Source: Bacteroidota bacterium (GTDB lineage: Bacteria; Bacteroidota; Bacteroidia; Chitinophagales; Saprospiraceae). From it: DNA of 64,000 nucleotides. Both the position numbers and the translations under genes were made by a program. The stretch covers positions 1 through 64,000 of the forward strand of contig CAUJDW010000162.1 in the NCBI GenBank assembly GCA_963169455.1, read 5' to 3'. The notes below the pieces were generated by a model that was given only the letters and a program-made list of their open reading frames with translations, did not search any database and was not told the origin of the DNA. Positions 10,601 to 18,030 of the stretch are shown here, piece by piece. Each line of letters opens with the position of its first letter. Within the stretch, counting starts at the first letter, position 1.

Positions 10601-11044
10601 CTGACGGATCTGGTGGAAGAAGCCGTGCTGATGGAGTTCGACCGCATCACCGAGCGCGGCGGCGTGCTGGGGGCTATGGAAACCATGTACCAGCGCGGGA
10701 AGATACAGGACGAGAGCATCTATTACGAAACGCTCAAACACACCGGCGAACTGCCCATCATAGGGGTCAACACCTTCCTCAGCAGGGACGGCTCGCCCAC
10801 CGTCATTCCGAACGAGGTGATCCGCGCCACGAAGGAGGAAAAGGAAGCCCAGATCCAAACCGTGCGCAACCTGCACGAAGCAAATGCCGAAAAGGGCAGG
10901 CAAATGCTGAAGCGCCTTCAGGAGGCGGCGGTCCGGAACGGCAACATCTTTGAGGAGTTGATGGAAACGGCAAAATACTGCACCCTCGGCCAGGCCACCC
11001 ATGCGCTGTACGAGGTGGGCGGGCAGTACCGGCGGAATATGTAG
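7643..11044 (+). CDS. icmF: Fused acyl-CoA mutase with G-protein chaperone (IcmF type)
   Basis: Adenosylcobalamin-dependent isomerase, isobutyryl-CoA/n-butyryl-CoA (or related 2-methyl acyl-CoA) carbon-skeleton mutase, in which B12 domain, MeaB-like GTPase and mutase barrel are one chain. Seen in 1133 aa: B12-binding domain at residues about 14-150 with the [13 protein letters not shown] cobalt-ligand region; G domain from about residue 200 with P-loop [21 protein letters not shown] and [12 protein letters not shown]; substrate-binding mutase domain from about 520 to the end. This order is that of IcmF and differs from the two-subunit methylmalonyl-CoA mutase. It is monocistronic and convergent with the SerB-SerA gene. 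The exact substrate is inference. Confidence 0.95.
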   Translation: MQTIAPYQPKNKVRIVTAASLFDGHDAAINIMRRIMQSSGAEIIHLGHNRSVREIVETAIMEDAQGIAITSYQGGHNEFFKYMYDLLREKGAGHIRIFGGGGGTILPSEIEELHAYGITRIYSPDDGRQMGLQGMINDVLQQCDFPVGAGLNGELKHFRDKGHLAIARMISAAENFPEAHREWLEKLKQEVAGKVIPVLGVTGTGGAGKSSLVDELVRRFLLDFKDKTVAIISVDPSKRKTGGALLGDRIRMNAITSSLAEGRVFMRSLATRQSNLALSKHVQAAVDILKAAQFDLIILETSGIGQSDTEIIDHSDVSLYVMTPEYGAATQLEKIDMLDFADVIAINKFDKRGAQDALRDVKKQYQRNHQQWDRSPDEMPVFGTIASQFNDPGMNTLYRVLMDFIAERTGAKLHSSFEHAEEMSEKIYIIPPKRVRYLSEIADNNRQYDAWAEKQVDIARKLFGLKQSMEAIGQQPEGPEKTAALEALRKTYANLEMDLDGGCKRLLDGWEAAKAAYAADEFVYSVRGKEIRVPTFTKSLSHSRIPRVALPKFRDWGEILHWLLQENVPGDFPYTAGVFPFKRQGEDPTRMFAGEGGPERTNKRFHYLSAGMPAARLSTAFDSVTLYGEDPDYRPDIYGKVGNSGVSVCCLDDAKKLYSGFDLCDPKTSVSMTINGPAAIICAFFMNAAIDQQCEKYIREHGLEQLVEARLKEVYDDRGLPRPRYNGEGGLPHGNDGLGLLLLGITGDQVLEPAVYNKLKARALSAVRGTVQADILKEDQAQNTCIFSTEFSLKLMGDVQEYFIQNKVKNFYSVSISGYHIAEAGANPISQLAFTLANGFTFVEYYLSRGMHIDDFAPNLSFFFSNGVDPEYAVIGRVARRIWAKAMKHRYGANERSQMLKYHIQTSGRSLHAQEISFNDIRTTLQALYAIYDNCNSLHTNAYDEAITTPTEESVRRAVAIQMIINHELGLAKNENPLQGSFIIEALTDLVEEAVLMEFDRITERGGVLGAMETMYQRGKIQDESIYYETLKHTGELPIIGVNTFLSRDGSPTVIPNEVIRATKEEKEAQIQTVRNLHEANAEKGRQMLKRLQEAAVRNGNIFEELMETAKYCTLGQATHALYEVGGQYRRNM

Positions 11045-11056
11045 AGCCGCGGCCCC

Positions 11057-11075
11057 CTAGTGCTGTCGGCACTAG
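11057..11075. terminator. Hairpin between convergent icmF and serBA genes
   Basis: CTAGTGC and GCACTAG form a perfect 7-bp stem around TGTCG. The right arm contains the stop codon of the minus-strand SerB-SerA gene. There is no long T-run, so it could be a weak bidirectional terminator or a transcript-end structure. Confidence 0.45.
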
Positions 11076-12961
11076 TACAATACCCTGAACCAGATGGTCG
11101 GTTCGATCTGCTTCAGTTGCTCCAGCAATTCTTCGCTGTATTCCCTGTCCACATCGGTGATCACGTAGCCGATGTGTTCGTTGGTTTTGAGGTATTGGCC
11201 CAGGATGTTGATGTCGTGCTGGCCGAGCACCCGGTCGATCTGCGCAAGCACATTCGGCACATTGTGGTGGATGTGGAGGAGGCGGTGGGCGTTCTGCACC
11301 ATGGGCAGTTGCACCTGGGGGAAGTTGACGCTGCCCGTGGTAGTGCCCGTGTTGATGTACTGGAGAATTTTTCCCGGCACGAACTGGGCGATATGTTCCT
11401 GAGCTTCGGCCGTGCGCCCGCCGATGTGCGGGGTCAGGAAAGTATTGGGCAGCCCGGCGAGTTCGTGCCGGAAGGCGGCCTGTGGGCCCTCGGGTTCGTC
11501 GGGGAACACATCGATGCCGGAGCCGCCGATCTTGCCCGACAAGATCGCCTGCCGCAGGGCGCTCATTTGCACCGCTTTCCCGTTGGAGAGGTTGAGGAAA
11601 ACGGCGCCGTCCTTCATGCGGGCGAACTGCGCCGCCCCGAAAAGCCCGTCGTTCTCCGGCCGCTTGTCGATATGCAGGCTGACGATGTCGGCGATGGCCA
11701 GCAGTTCTTCCAGGCTGTCGCATTTGCGGGCGTTGCCCAGCGGGAGTTTGTCGGTGATGTCGTAAAAATAGACCTCCAGCCCAAGGGCTTCGGCCAGGAC
11801 GGACAATTGGGTTCCGATATTGCCATAGCCCACGATGCCCAGCTTTTTGCCGCGCACTTCGCGCCCGCTCAGGCCCGGGCGTTCCCAGCGCCCCTGCTGC
11901 ATGGCCATCGCCTTGCCGGGGGCCTGCCGCACCAGCAGGATGATCTCCGCCAGGGCCAGTTCCACCACCGACCGGGTATTGCTGAAAGGCGCATTGAATA
12001 CCGCTACCCCGTGTTTGGTGCAGGCTTCCAGGTCGATATTTCCCGTGCCGATGCAGAAAGCGCCGATGTTGATCAGCCGGCGGGCATTGGCGATGACCCG
12101 CCGCGTAACGGGCGTCCGGGCGCCGACGCCCAGCACGTTGACCTGGCGGATCTTCTCACAAAGCTCGTCTTCGCTGAGCGGCCCGGTGAAGTGCTCCACC
12201 TGATAGCCTTCGCGCTCGAAAAGATCCACTGCGCCCGGATGGACTTCCTCCAGCAGCAGCACGCGGATGCGGTTTTTCGGATAGGAAAGCGAACGGCTCA
12301 TCTTGAGGTTGTAGAGTATCTCGTCCACACTGGGCGCGATGTGGTCAGCCTCTTCCTTCACCTTTTCCCGCTCCACATTTTCCGTGAACAGGTAAAACTT
12401 GTTGGCGTAGCCCGCCTTGCGGATCTCGAGGTCGTTGGCGCCGTCGCCTATCACATACACATCGCCCTGCAGTTTAAGTTCGCGGATCACGGCCGATTTG
12501 CCGCCGCTGCGGGAGAGCGGGCTGTCGGTGTCGAAGCCGCTGACGTAGCCTTTTTCATCGTAAATGAACTCGTTGGCGAAGACGTTCTCCGCCAGCAGCC
12601 CGTAGTCTTCCACCACGGGCACGATAAAATCTTTGAAGCCGTTGGAAACCACGAAGACATTTTCCTTCAGGGCCGTCAGGTGGGCCTGGTTGCGGCGGAA
12701 GGAGGGCGACACCTGCTCCCTGAGCCTGTCGGCCAGGTGCTGGATGTGGTCTTTGTGGGCGTGCAGCAACTCCAGCCGCAGGGTGAGGGAAGTGCGGAAG
12801 TCCAGCTCTCCCTCCATACCCCGGTTGGTGATCTCCTGTATTTTCCGGAGCACTTCCGCCTTGCGCGGCGAATGAGCCAGCACGATCTCGGCCAGCAGGT
12901 CGAGCGCCTCCACGCGGGTGAAGGTGCTGTCAAAATCGATGATGAGGTAAGGCTTCTTCAT
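11072..12961 (-). CDS. serA: Bifunctional phosphoserine phosphatase / D-3-phosphoglycerate dehydrogenase (SerB-SerA fusion)
   Basis: Joins the first and last steps of serine synthesis from 3-phosphoglycerate. The 629-aa chain has an N-terminal HAD phosphatase (residues about 1-215) with the catalytic DFDSTFT, VVSNGFKDF and VIGDGANDLEIRKAG motifs. A D-2-hydroxyacid dehydrogenase follows (about 225-545) with the NAD-binding GIVGYGNIGTQ and catalytic LTPHIGGRT. A C-terminal ACT domain (about 555-629) contains the ILGQYLKTNEHIGYVITDVD region, a likely serine-feedback site. The start at 12961 (MKKPYLIIDFDST) begins just before HAD motif I; a start 21 bp upstream is less likely. A -7-like box TACATTTG lies at 12977-12970. 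With sdaA in the same window, both serine synthesis and breakdown are represented. Confidence 0.93.
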   Translation of the reverse strand: MKKPYLIIDFDSTFTRVEALDLLAEIVLAHSPRKAEVLRKIQEITNRGMEGELDFRTSLTLRLELLHAHKDHIQHLADRLREQVSPSFRRNQAHLTALKENVFVVSNGFKDFIVPVVEDYGLLAENVFANEFIYDEKGYVSGFDTDSPLSRSGGKSAVIRELKLQGDVYVIGDGANDLEIRKAGYANKFYLFTENVEREKVKEEADHIAPSVDEILYNLKMSRSLSYPKNRIRVLLLEEVHPGAVDLFEREGYQVEHFTGPLSEDELCEKIRQVNVLGVGARTPVTRRVIANARRLINIGAFCIGTGNIDLEACTKHGVAVFNAPFSNTRSVVELALAEIILLVRQAPGKAMAMQQGRWERPGLSGREVRGKKLGIVGYGNIGTQLSVLAEALGLEVYFYDITDKLPLGNARKCDSLEELLAIADIVSLHIDKRPENDGLFGAAQFARMKDGAVFLNLSNGKAVQMSALRQAILSGKIGGSGIDVFPDEPEGPQAAFRHELAGLPNTFLTPHIGGRTAEAQEHIAQFVPGKILQYINTGTTTGSVNFPQVQLPMVQNAHRLLHIHHNVPNVLAQIDRVLGQHDINILGQYLKTNEHIGYVITDVDREYSEELLEQLKQIEPTIWFRVLY

Positions 12962-12969
12962 ATTGGGGT

Positions 12970-12977
12970 CAAATGTA
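12970..12977 (-). promoter_or_regulatory. Probable -7 box for the SerB-SerA gene
   Basis: On the minus strand TACATTTG matches TAnnTTTG and lies 8 bp before the chosen ATG. That is very close to the start codon, so the 5' leader would be only a few bases long. No good -33 box is seen at the right spacing. Confidence 0.3.
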
Positions 12978-13093
12978 AGCAAACAGCAAACAATAATGGT
13001 GGGTTCATGTAGATGGCGGCGGCCAAAACTTCTTTCCCCCCCATCCGTTTCAACCTATGTAAACCCCTGTTCACAACAAAACGAATCCGAAGC

Positions 13094-14065
13094 ATGCACA
13101 GGATGAAACACGCCATGGGAATCCTGGTGTTGGCGGCCCTGGCTGCGGCCTGCGAGCCGGCCAATGAAGGCGCCCCCACCATCGGCTTTGTCGATGCCTT
13201 TGAAGACAGCACCATCGAACAGGCCAAAGACGGTTTCCTGGCCGCGCTAAAAGACAATGGCTTTTCTGAGGCGGATAAAAGCCTGAATGTCATCTACCGC
13301 AACGCGCAGGGGGATATTCCCACCCTCACCCAGATCGTGCGGTATTTCATATCCCAGAAGGTAACCCTTATTGCCTCCAGCCCTTCCCTGTCGACCATCA
13401 CAGCGCTGCAGAACACCAGAGACATACCCGTTTTCATGATGGTGTCGCCCACGCCGGAACTGATGAAGGTAACCGATGCACAGGACAATGCCCCGGCCAA
13501 TCTTTTTGGCGTGGCCGAAAACCTGGCGTATATCGACACCTCTTTTGCCCTTATTCCCGGGCTGGCCGAGCCCAAAGGGGAGGTGCTGCGCGTAGGGCTG
13601 CTCTTCAACCAGTCGGAGCCCCAGTCGGTGGACGCATTCGGGCGCCTGCAGGAGCTGGCCGGCGCTATGGGTGTAGAGCTGGTTTCGCGCCCCGTCAACT
13701 CGACAGCTGATGTGAAGCTGGTGGCAGGTGCGCTGCTCAATGAAGGCATCGACGCCTTTTTCGCCAATCCCGACAATACGGTATTCAGTTCTTTTGAAAC
13801 CATCATCAAGGCCTGCAATGAAGCCGGCGTGCCGGTGTTCACCAGCGAAGCAGGGCTCGTGGCCCGCGGCGCGGTGGCGGCCTATGGGGCCGACATTTAC
13901 CAGTGGGGCTATCAGGCCGGGGAACAGGCCGCCCGTTTCCTGAAGAACGGGCCGGCGGAGGGCCTGCAATGGGAGATGGTGAAGCTGCGCAGAAAATCCT
14001 ATAACCCGGAAGCCGCCGCCCGCTTTGGCATTTCCATGCCGGCCGGCTATGAGCCGATACAGTAA
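13094..14065 (+). CDS. ABC transporter substrate-binding lipoprotein (TrpX/DUF534 family)
   Basis: Binding protein of a small-molecule importer. From the ATG at 13094 the protein has 323 aa and starts with a lipoprotein signal (HAMGILVLAALAAAC). The mature part follows the two-lobe periplasmic-binding fold of the COG2984 family: TIGFVDAFEDSTIEQAKDGF, VTLIASSPSLSTITALQ, FMMVSPTPELMKV, VGLLFNQSEPQSV, and FTSEAGLVARGAVAAYGADI. COG2984 systems include the tryptophan importer TrpXYZ of streptococci, but others take up different amino acids or unknown ligands. The permease starts 3 bp after the stop. An alternative start at 13103 gives nearly the same signal peptide. Confidence 0.88.
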   Translation: MHRMKHAMGILVLAALAAACEPANEGAPTIGFVDAFEDSTIEQAKDGFLAALKDNGFSEADKSLNVIYRNAQGDIPTLTQIVRYFISQKVTLIASSPSLSTITALQNTRDIPVFMMVSPTPELMKVTDAQDNAPANLFGVAENLAYIDTSFALIPGLAEPKGEVLRVGLLFNQSEPQSVDAFGRLQELAGAMGVELVSRPVNSTADVKLVAGALLNEGIDAFFANPDNTVFSSFETIIKACNEAGVPVFTSEAGLVARGAVAAYGADIYQWGYQAGEQAARFLKNGPAEGLQWEMVKLRRKSYNPEAAARFGISMPAGYEPIQ

Positions 14066-14068
14066 AAC

Positions 14069-14935
14069 ATGGAATTTTACCTCTCCGCCCTGCTGCTCGG
14101 CCTGTGCCTGTCTTCGATGGCCCTGGGCATCTTCATCACCATGAAGATATTCCGCATCCCCGACATCACCACGGACGGCAGTTATACCCTTGGGGCAGCC
14201 GTTACAGCTGTGCTGCTCACCCGGCATTGGCCGGTTGGCGCAGTTATCCCCATCACCATGATTGCCGGAGCCCTGGCCGGCATAATGACCGGGCTGGTGC
14301 ATACCAGGCTGAAAGTGGACGCCCTGCTGGCCGGCATCCTGGTCATGACGGGCCTTTATTCCGTCAACCTGTCGGTGCTCGGGCGGTCCAATATTCCCCT
14401 GCTGGAAGTGAAAACGGTTTTCGACGCCCTGGCTATATTCCCCAACCCCCTGCATAACGAACTCTGGGTGGCGGGGCTGTTCCTGTTGCTCATCAGCGGC
14501 CTGCTGGCATATATGCTGCGCACCGATTTCGGCATCGCCATGCGTGCTACCGGCAACAGCGAGTCGATGGCCCGCGCCCTGGGCATCAACCCCAGGGCCA
14601 TGAAGATCACAGGGCTGGCCATCGCCAACGCCCTCACCGCCCTGAGCGGTTTCCTGGCGGCCCAGTACCAGAACTTTGCCGATATTAACATGGGCATCGG
14701 CATCGTACTGGTGGGCCTGGGCTCGGTGCTCATCGGCGACGCGCTCATCAACTGGCTGGGTGTTAAAAAAATATGGTTCCAGCTCCTGTTCATCATGGGC
14801 GGCAGCATCCTCTTCCAGATGATGCTGGCCGCCGCATTATCCCTCGGCGTCAACCCCAACCTGCTGAAACTGATCACGGCCGTTTTTGTACTGACGATCG
14901 TGGGCATCCCCAGGTTGACGGCCAGGAGGGAGTAG
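14069..14935 (+). CDS. ABC transporter permease (COG4120, TrpY-like)
   Basis: Inner-membrane permease partner of the binding protein just upstream (3 bp gap). The 288-aa protein has about eight hydrophobic segments and the family features DITTDGSYTLGAAVTAVLL near residue 35, ATGNSESMARALGINPRAMK near residue 170 (the coupling region facing the ATPase) and GLGSVLIGDALINWL near residue 215. It belongs to the BPD_transp_2 superfamily, like LivH/RbsC permeases. Its ATPase follows only after 585 bp of repeats, which is unusual for this operon type. Confidence 0.88.
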   Translation: MEFYLSALLLGLCLSSMALGIFITMKIFRIPDITTDGSYTLGAAVTAVLLTRHWPVGAVIPITMIAGALAGIMTGLVHTRLKVDALLAGILVMTGLYSVNLSVLGRSNIPLLEVKTVFDALAIFPNPLHNELWVAGLFLLLISGLLAYMLRTDFGIAMRATGNSESMARALGINPRAMKITGLAIANALTALSGFLAAQYQNFADINMGIGIVLVGLGSVLIGDALINWLGVKKIWFQLLFIMGGSILFQMMLAAALSLGVNPNLLKLITAVFVLTIVGIPRLTARRE

Positions 14936-14941
14936 GGAAGG

Positions 14942-15018
14942 CGGAAGTCGGAAATCGGAAATCGGAAATCGGAAATCGGAAGTCGGAAGTCGGAAATCGG
15001 AAATCGGAAATCGGAAGT
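14942..15018 (+). repeat. Heptamer tandem repeat (CGGAAAT / CGGAAGT), about 11 copies
   Basis: Head-to-tail 7-bp units CGGAAAT or CGGAAGT begin a few bases after the permease stop codon and run into the 47-bp minisatellite. The same heptamer recurs at the end of each 47-bp unit, so the two arrays probably share an origin. Confidence 0.85.
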
Positions 15019-15019
15019 G

Positions 15020-15260
15020 GGAAGGTTTACCCGAACACGAGTGCAACGAGTGGGCGGGCGGAAATCGGAAGGTTTACCCGAACACGAGTGCAACGAGTGG
15101 GCGGGCGGAAATCGGAAGGTTTACCCGAACACGAGTGCAACGAGTGGGCGGGCGGAAGTTGGAAGGTTTACCCGAACACGAGTGCAACGAGTGGGCGGGC
15201 GGAAGTTGGAAGGTTTACCCGAACACGAGTGCAACGAGTGGGCGGGCGGAAATCGGAAGG
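15020..15260 (+). repeat. 47-bp minisatellite, five near-identical copies
   Basis: Units start at 15020, 15067, 15114, 15161 and 15208 with GGAAGGTTTACCCGAACACG and continue with GAGTGCAACGAGTGGGCGGG. The copies differ at only a few positions (AAATC or AAGTT at the end). The array is direct, without unique spacers, so it is not CRISPR. It is open in several frames, but the encoded peptides are just repeat translations and are not called as genes. From 15261 to 15454 no gene is seen. Confidence 0.9.
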
Positions 15261-15454
15261 CGGCCGAAGGGAGGCCTGTGCCGACTGAAAGGAGGCCGGG
15301 ATGGGAAGTGGGAAGGAGCCAGGAAATCGCCGGAACGGTGTACCATGTACCAGGCTTTCCCAACCGCAGCCGAAGCCGGGTACGAAGCCTGGGTTAGTTT
15401 TCGAATAAATGCACTGCGATGTTTAATGTCAAAAACAAACGAGGCCGCAGAAAA

Positions 15455-15504
15455 GTCGCGGGGTGACTGAACTGCGGTAAAATCAAGGCGAGCCACCCCG
15501 TGAC
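15455..15504 (+). repeat. 50-bp palindromic element, copy 1
   Basis: Arms GTCGCGGGGTGACT and AGCCACCCCGTGAC flank a core with AAAATCAAGGCG. The same 50-bp element lies at 20861-20910 (inverted) and 52981-53030. A GTG in its right arm could be misread as the start of the ABC ATPase gene. The ATG at 15521 just after the element is preferred. Confidence 0.85.
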
Positions 15505-15520
15505 TGGCCCAACAACACAC

Positions 15521-16270
15521 ATGATCCAGCTATCCCACATCACCAAGATATTCAACCGGGGGCAGGCCAACGAGGTAGCGGCCCTGCGGGATGTAAGCCT
15601 TCAGGTTCGGGAAGGGGAATTCGTGGTGCTGGTCGGCGCCAACGGTTCGGGCAAGACGACGCTGCTGAACATCATTGCCGGGACGGAGTATCCCAGTGAA
15701 GGAGTTGTGCATTTCAGCGGCCGCGATGTGACGCGGGCGCCCGAGCACCAGCGCAGCCGATGGGTGGCGCGTGTATTCCAGAACCCTTTGGGCGGCACTG
15801 CTCCCGAGCTGAGTATTCTGGACAACTTCCGGCTGGCGGCGCTGCGCACCCGCCGAAAAACGCTGCGCATCGGCATCGACGCGGCTTTCAGGGCCGCCGT
15901 GCGCGAAAAGATCGCCGGGCTGGGCATGGGGCTGGAGGACAAACTGAACCAGCCCATGGGCGCCCTATCCGGCGGCCAGCGCCAGGCCCTCACCCTGCTT
16001 ATGAGCGTCATGGACCATACCGACATCCTGCTGCTCGACGAGCCCACCGCCGCACTGGACCCCCGCTCGGCGGAGATCGTCATGCAGGCCGCCCAAAAGA
16101 TTATACAGGGCTACGGCCTGGCCACGCTGTTCATTACCCATAACCTGCGGGACGCACACCGCTATGGCAACCGGCTCGTCCAGATGGCCGAAGGGCAGGT
16201 AGTGAGGGATCTGGATGCGGAGGCTAAAAGCAAACTCGCGTTGAAGGAGATGTACGAGTGGTTTGAGTAG
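15521..16270 (+). CDS. ABC transporter ATP-binding protein (COG1101, TrpZ-like)
   Basis: ATPase of the importer whose binding protein and permease are at 13094-14935. The 249-aa protein shows Walker A (VGANGSGKTTLL, near residue 37), the Q-loop region, the ABC signature LSGGQRQALTLL near residue 147, Walker B ILLLDEPTAALDP and the H-loop ITHNL. The ATG at 15521 gives the usual family start MIQLSHITKIFN; the in-frame GTG at 15500 lies inside a repeated palindrome. The large repeat-filled gap from the permease suggests insertion into an ancestral operon, and the gene may now have its own promoter. Confidence 0.9.
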   Translation: MIQLSHITKIFNRGQANEVAALRDVSLQVREGEFVVLVGANGSGKTTLLNIIAGTEYPSEGVVHFSGRDVTRAPEHQRSRWVARVFQNPLGGTAPELSILDNFRLAALRTRRKTLRIGIDAAFRAAVREKIAGLGMGLEDKLNQPMGALSGGQRQALTLLMSVMDHTDILLLDEPTAALDPRSAEIVMQAAQKIIQGYGLATLFITHNLRDAHRYGNRLVQMAEGQVVRDLDAEAKSKLALKEMYEWFE

Positions 16271-16305
16271 AGGAGCAGTTGGCGCTTTGAGAGGCTATGG
16301 ATGCT

Positions 16306-16335
16306 CCGCTCATTTCCGCGGTGCGGAATGAGCGG
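16306..16335. terminator. Inverted repeat after the ABC ATPase gene
   Basis: CCGCTCATTTCCGC pairs with GCGGAATGAGCGG across a very short loop, with one bulge. It lies 36 bp past the ATPase stop and before the end of the convergent T9SS gene. It lacks a T-run, so it may be a transcript-end hairpin or a REP-like palindrome. The rest of 16271-16465 holds no gene I can see. Confidence 0.45.
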
Positions 16336-16465
16336 ATACTACGCCCTTTGGGCGGCGCCCCCCTGCTGTGCCGCAGGCCGGCAGGGATACTGGCAGGGAA
16401 TACTTTTTCTCAATTCACAGCATTTGCCAAACAAAGGTTGCAACTATACCCGCGCTTCCCAGGCG

Positions 16466-17989
16466 TTAGCGCGCCACCACCAGCTTTTCCCGGCAGGACA
16501 GGCCGTTGCTTTGCAGTTCTACCACATACTGGCCGGGAGGAAGATTTTCGGGCAGGGCAATGCTGTATTCCAGGCCGCCGAAATAGGCCGGCGCCCCAAA
16601 AATTTCCCGGCCAAGCATATCATAGAGCCTGATTTGGCCGTCAAAAGTAAGCGGCTCCGGAAAACGCATGGACAGGCCGGCGCCTGCTAAGGGGTTGGGG
16701 AAAAGGGAGAAGGAAGGGCAGGCATCTTCAGAAGTCAGTTTGGGGTATGGCGGGCCGAGTTTGAGCAACCAAATATCCGAATCCTCTTTAAGAAGGCCAG
16801 TTACTATTTCAGTCCCCATCAACAAACCGTCATCCATGGTGCGAATGAGTTCACGAGAAAACTCTGTATGCCATACTCCGAATATGCGCTCCCAAGCCTT
16901 TTGCCCGTATTTATCGACTTCGAATAACCAGGCTTTAAAAGGGCCTAAATGTGTGATGGGATTGAGTTCAAAAGAATTACTATAGGCTAAAACCACAAAA
17001 TCTCCCGTTTCTAATCCTTGCAGGCCTCTTGGGGCATCTAAGCCTGAACCACCATAAGTCTTTCCAAATGTTAGATTAAAAAGGGAATCCAATAATAATA
17101 GCCAAATATCACTCTTTCCCTTCGGGTCTAAAATTTGCTGGTCAGTTGACCTGGTGCTGGCAAGCAACCAAAAGTTGCCATCGGATCTTTGTTGAAATTT
17201 TATCGGAAAATCATCATCTGAACCACCGAAAGATTTTTCCCTGACAAGTTGGCCTGTCTTGTCAATTTGAACTACCCAAATATCAGAGGCTCCTCTTGGG
17301 ATACTGATATTCCCATCTTCTGACTTCGTGCTGCCAATTAATAAATATCCCTCATGTAATGGAAAAATTTGATTCACGTAATCATTCCCACTCCCACCAT
17401 ACGATTGTTCCCAAACTAATGCTCCATGCTTGTCTAAATTCAACACCCAAATATCATTTCCACCAAACTGTTGGCTCTTTGGCCCATCCCAGGATGAACT
17501 CCCGCCAGCCACGAGAAAACCACCCGATTCGATTTGGATAATGTCATCAGCAATATCAACACCCGTACCGCCATATGTGGTTTCCCATACTATTTCTCCG
17601 CCTTCCGTCATCTCGAACATCCAGAAATCATTGCCTTTTCCTGGCAATTCTAAAAAACCAGCGCCTACAATATTGCCATTGGGCATTACAAACCACTCTC
17701 CAATACTTTCATTCCGATTGGACCCAATAAACTTTAACCATTGTCGCTCTCCACTCTGACTAATTTTTGCCAGCCAAAGATTTGACTCCAAGGTATTTCC
17801 ATAAAAGTCTCCATCCTGGCTTTCGGTATAACCTTGCAGCAGTATACTGCCATCAGGAAGTTCAAGGATATTACGGATAAAATCATTTTTACCGCCACTT
17901 AAATATATACTCCACAATGAGTCTCTTTGGCAAAATGTGGAGGTAATGGAGAAACCAAAAAATATAAAGAGTTTAATACTCCTTTTCAT
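16466..17989 (-). CDS. T9SS-secreted protein with repeated propeller-like blades
   Basis: Predicted to be exported by Sec (MKRSIKLFIFFGFSITSTFC at the N-terminus) and then across the outer membrane by the type IX system. The 507-aa protein contains about six repeats of the pattern DIWVLNLDKHGALVWEQSYG...GSGNDY, each about 50 residues, as in WD/PQQ-like beta-propellers of Bacteroidota surface proteins. The C-terminus is a type A sorting domain: FSLFPNPLAGAGLSMRF, a RLYDMLGREI strand, PPGQYVVELQSNG and the final EKLVVAR. No enzymatic motif was found; a role in adhesion or binding is possible. The 5' part of the gene is visibly more AT-rich than the flanking operons. The next gene upstream on this strand is also T9SS cargo. 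Confidence 0.85.
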   Translation of the reverse strand: MKRSIKLFIFFGFSITSTFCQRDSLWSIYLSGGKNDFIRNILELPDGSILLQGYTESQDGDFYGNTLESNLWLAKISQSGERQWLKFIGSNRNESIGEWFVMPNGNIVGAGFLELPGKGNDFWMFEMTEGGEIVWETTYGGTGVDIADDIIQIESGGFLVAGGSSSWDGPKSQQFGGNDIWVLNLDKHGALVWEQSYGGSGNDYVNQIFPLHEGYLLIGSTKSEDGNISIPRGASDIWVVQIDKTGQLVREKSFGGSDDDFPIKFQQRSDGNFWLLASTRSTDQQILDPKGKSDIWLLLLDSLFNLTFGKTYGGSGLDAPRGLQGLETGDFVVLAYSNSFELNPITHLGPFKAWLFEVDKYGQKAWERIFGVWHTEFSRELIRTMDDGLLMGTEIVTGLLKEDSDIWLLKLGPPYPKLTSEDACPSFSLFPNPLAGAGLSMRFPEPLTFDGQIRLYDMLGREIFGAPAYFGGLEYSIALPENLPPGQYVVELQSNGLSCREKLVVAR

Positions 17990-18030
17990 GATTAGAAGTG
18001 CTTAAAAAATTTCGGCCACGTCATAAACGA

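Noticed and set aside
11060..13012. 650-codon plus-strand frame opposite the SerB-SerA gene
   Set aside because: No recognisable motif and a His/Val/Asp-biased composition typical of antisense frames in GC-rich genes; the minus-strand fusion has all catalytic motifs.
15020..15260. Regularly spaced repeats resembling a CRISPR array
   Set aside because: The 47-bp units are contiguous and nearly identical along their whole length, with no unique spacers, and no cas gene is in the window.
15500..15520. GTG start for the ABC ATPase inside the palindrome
   Set aside because: It would add seven residues encoded by a mobile repeat; the ATG at 15521 matches the usual N-terminus.
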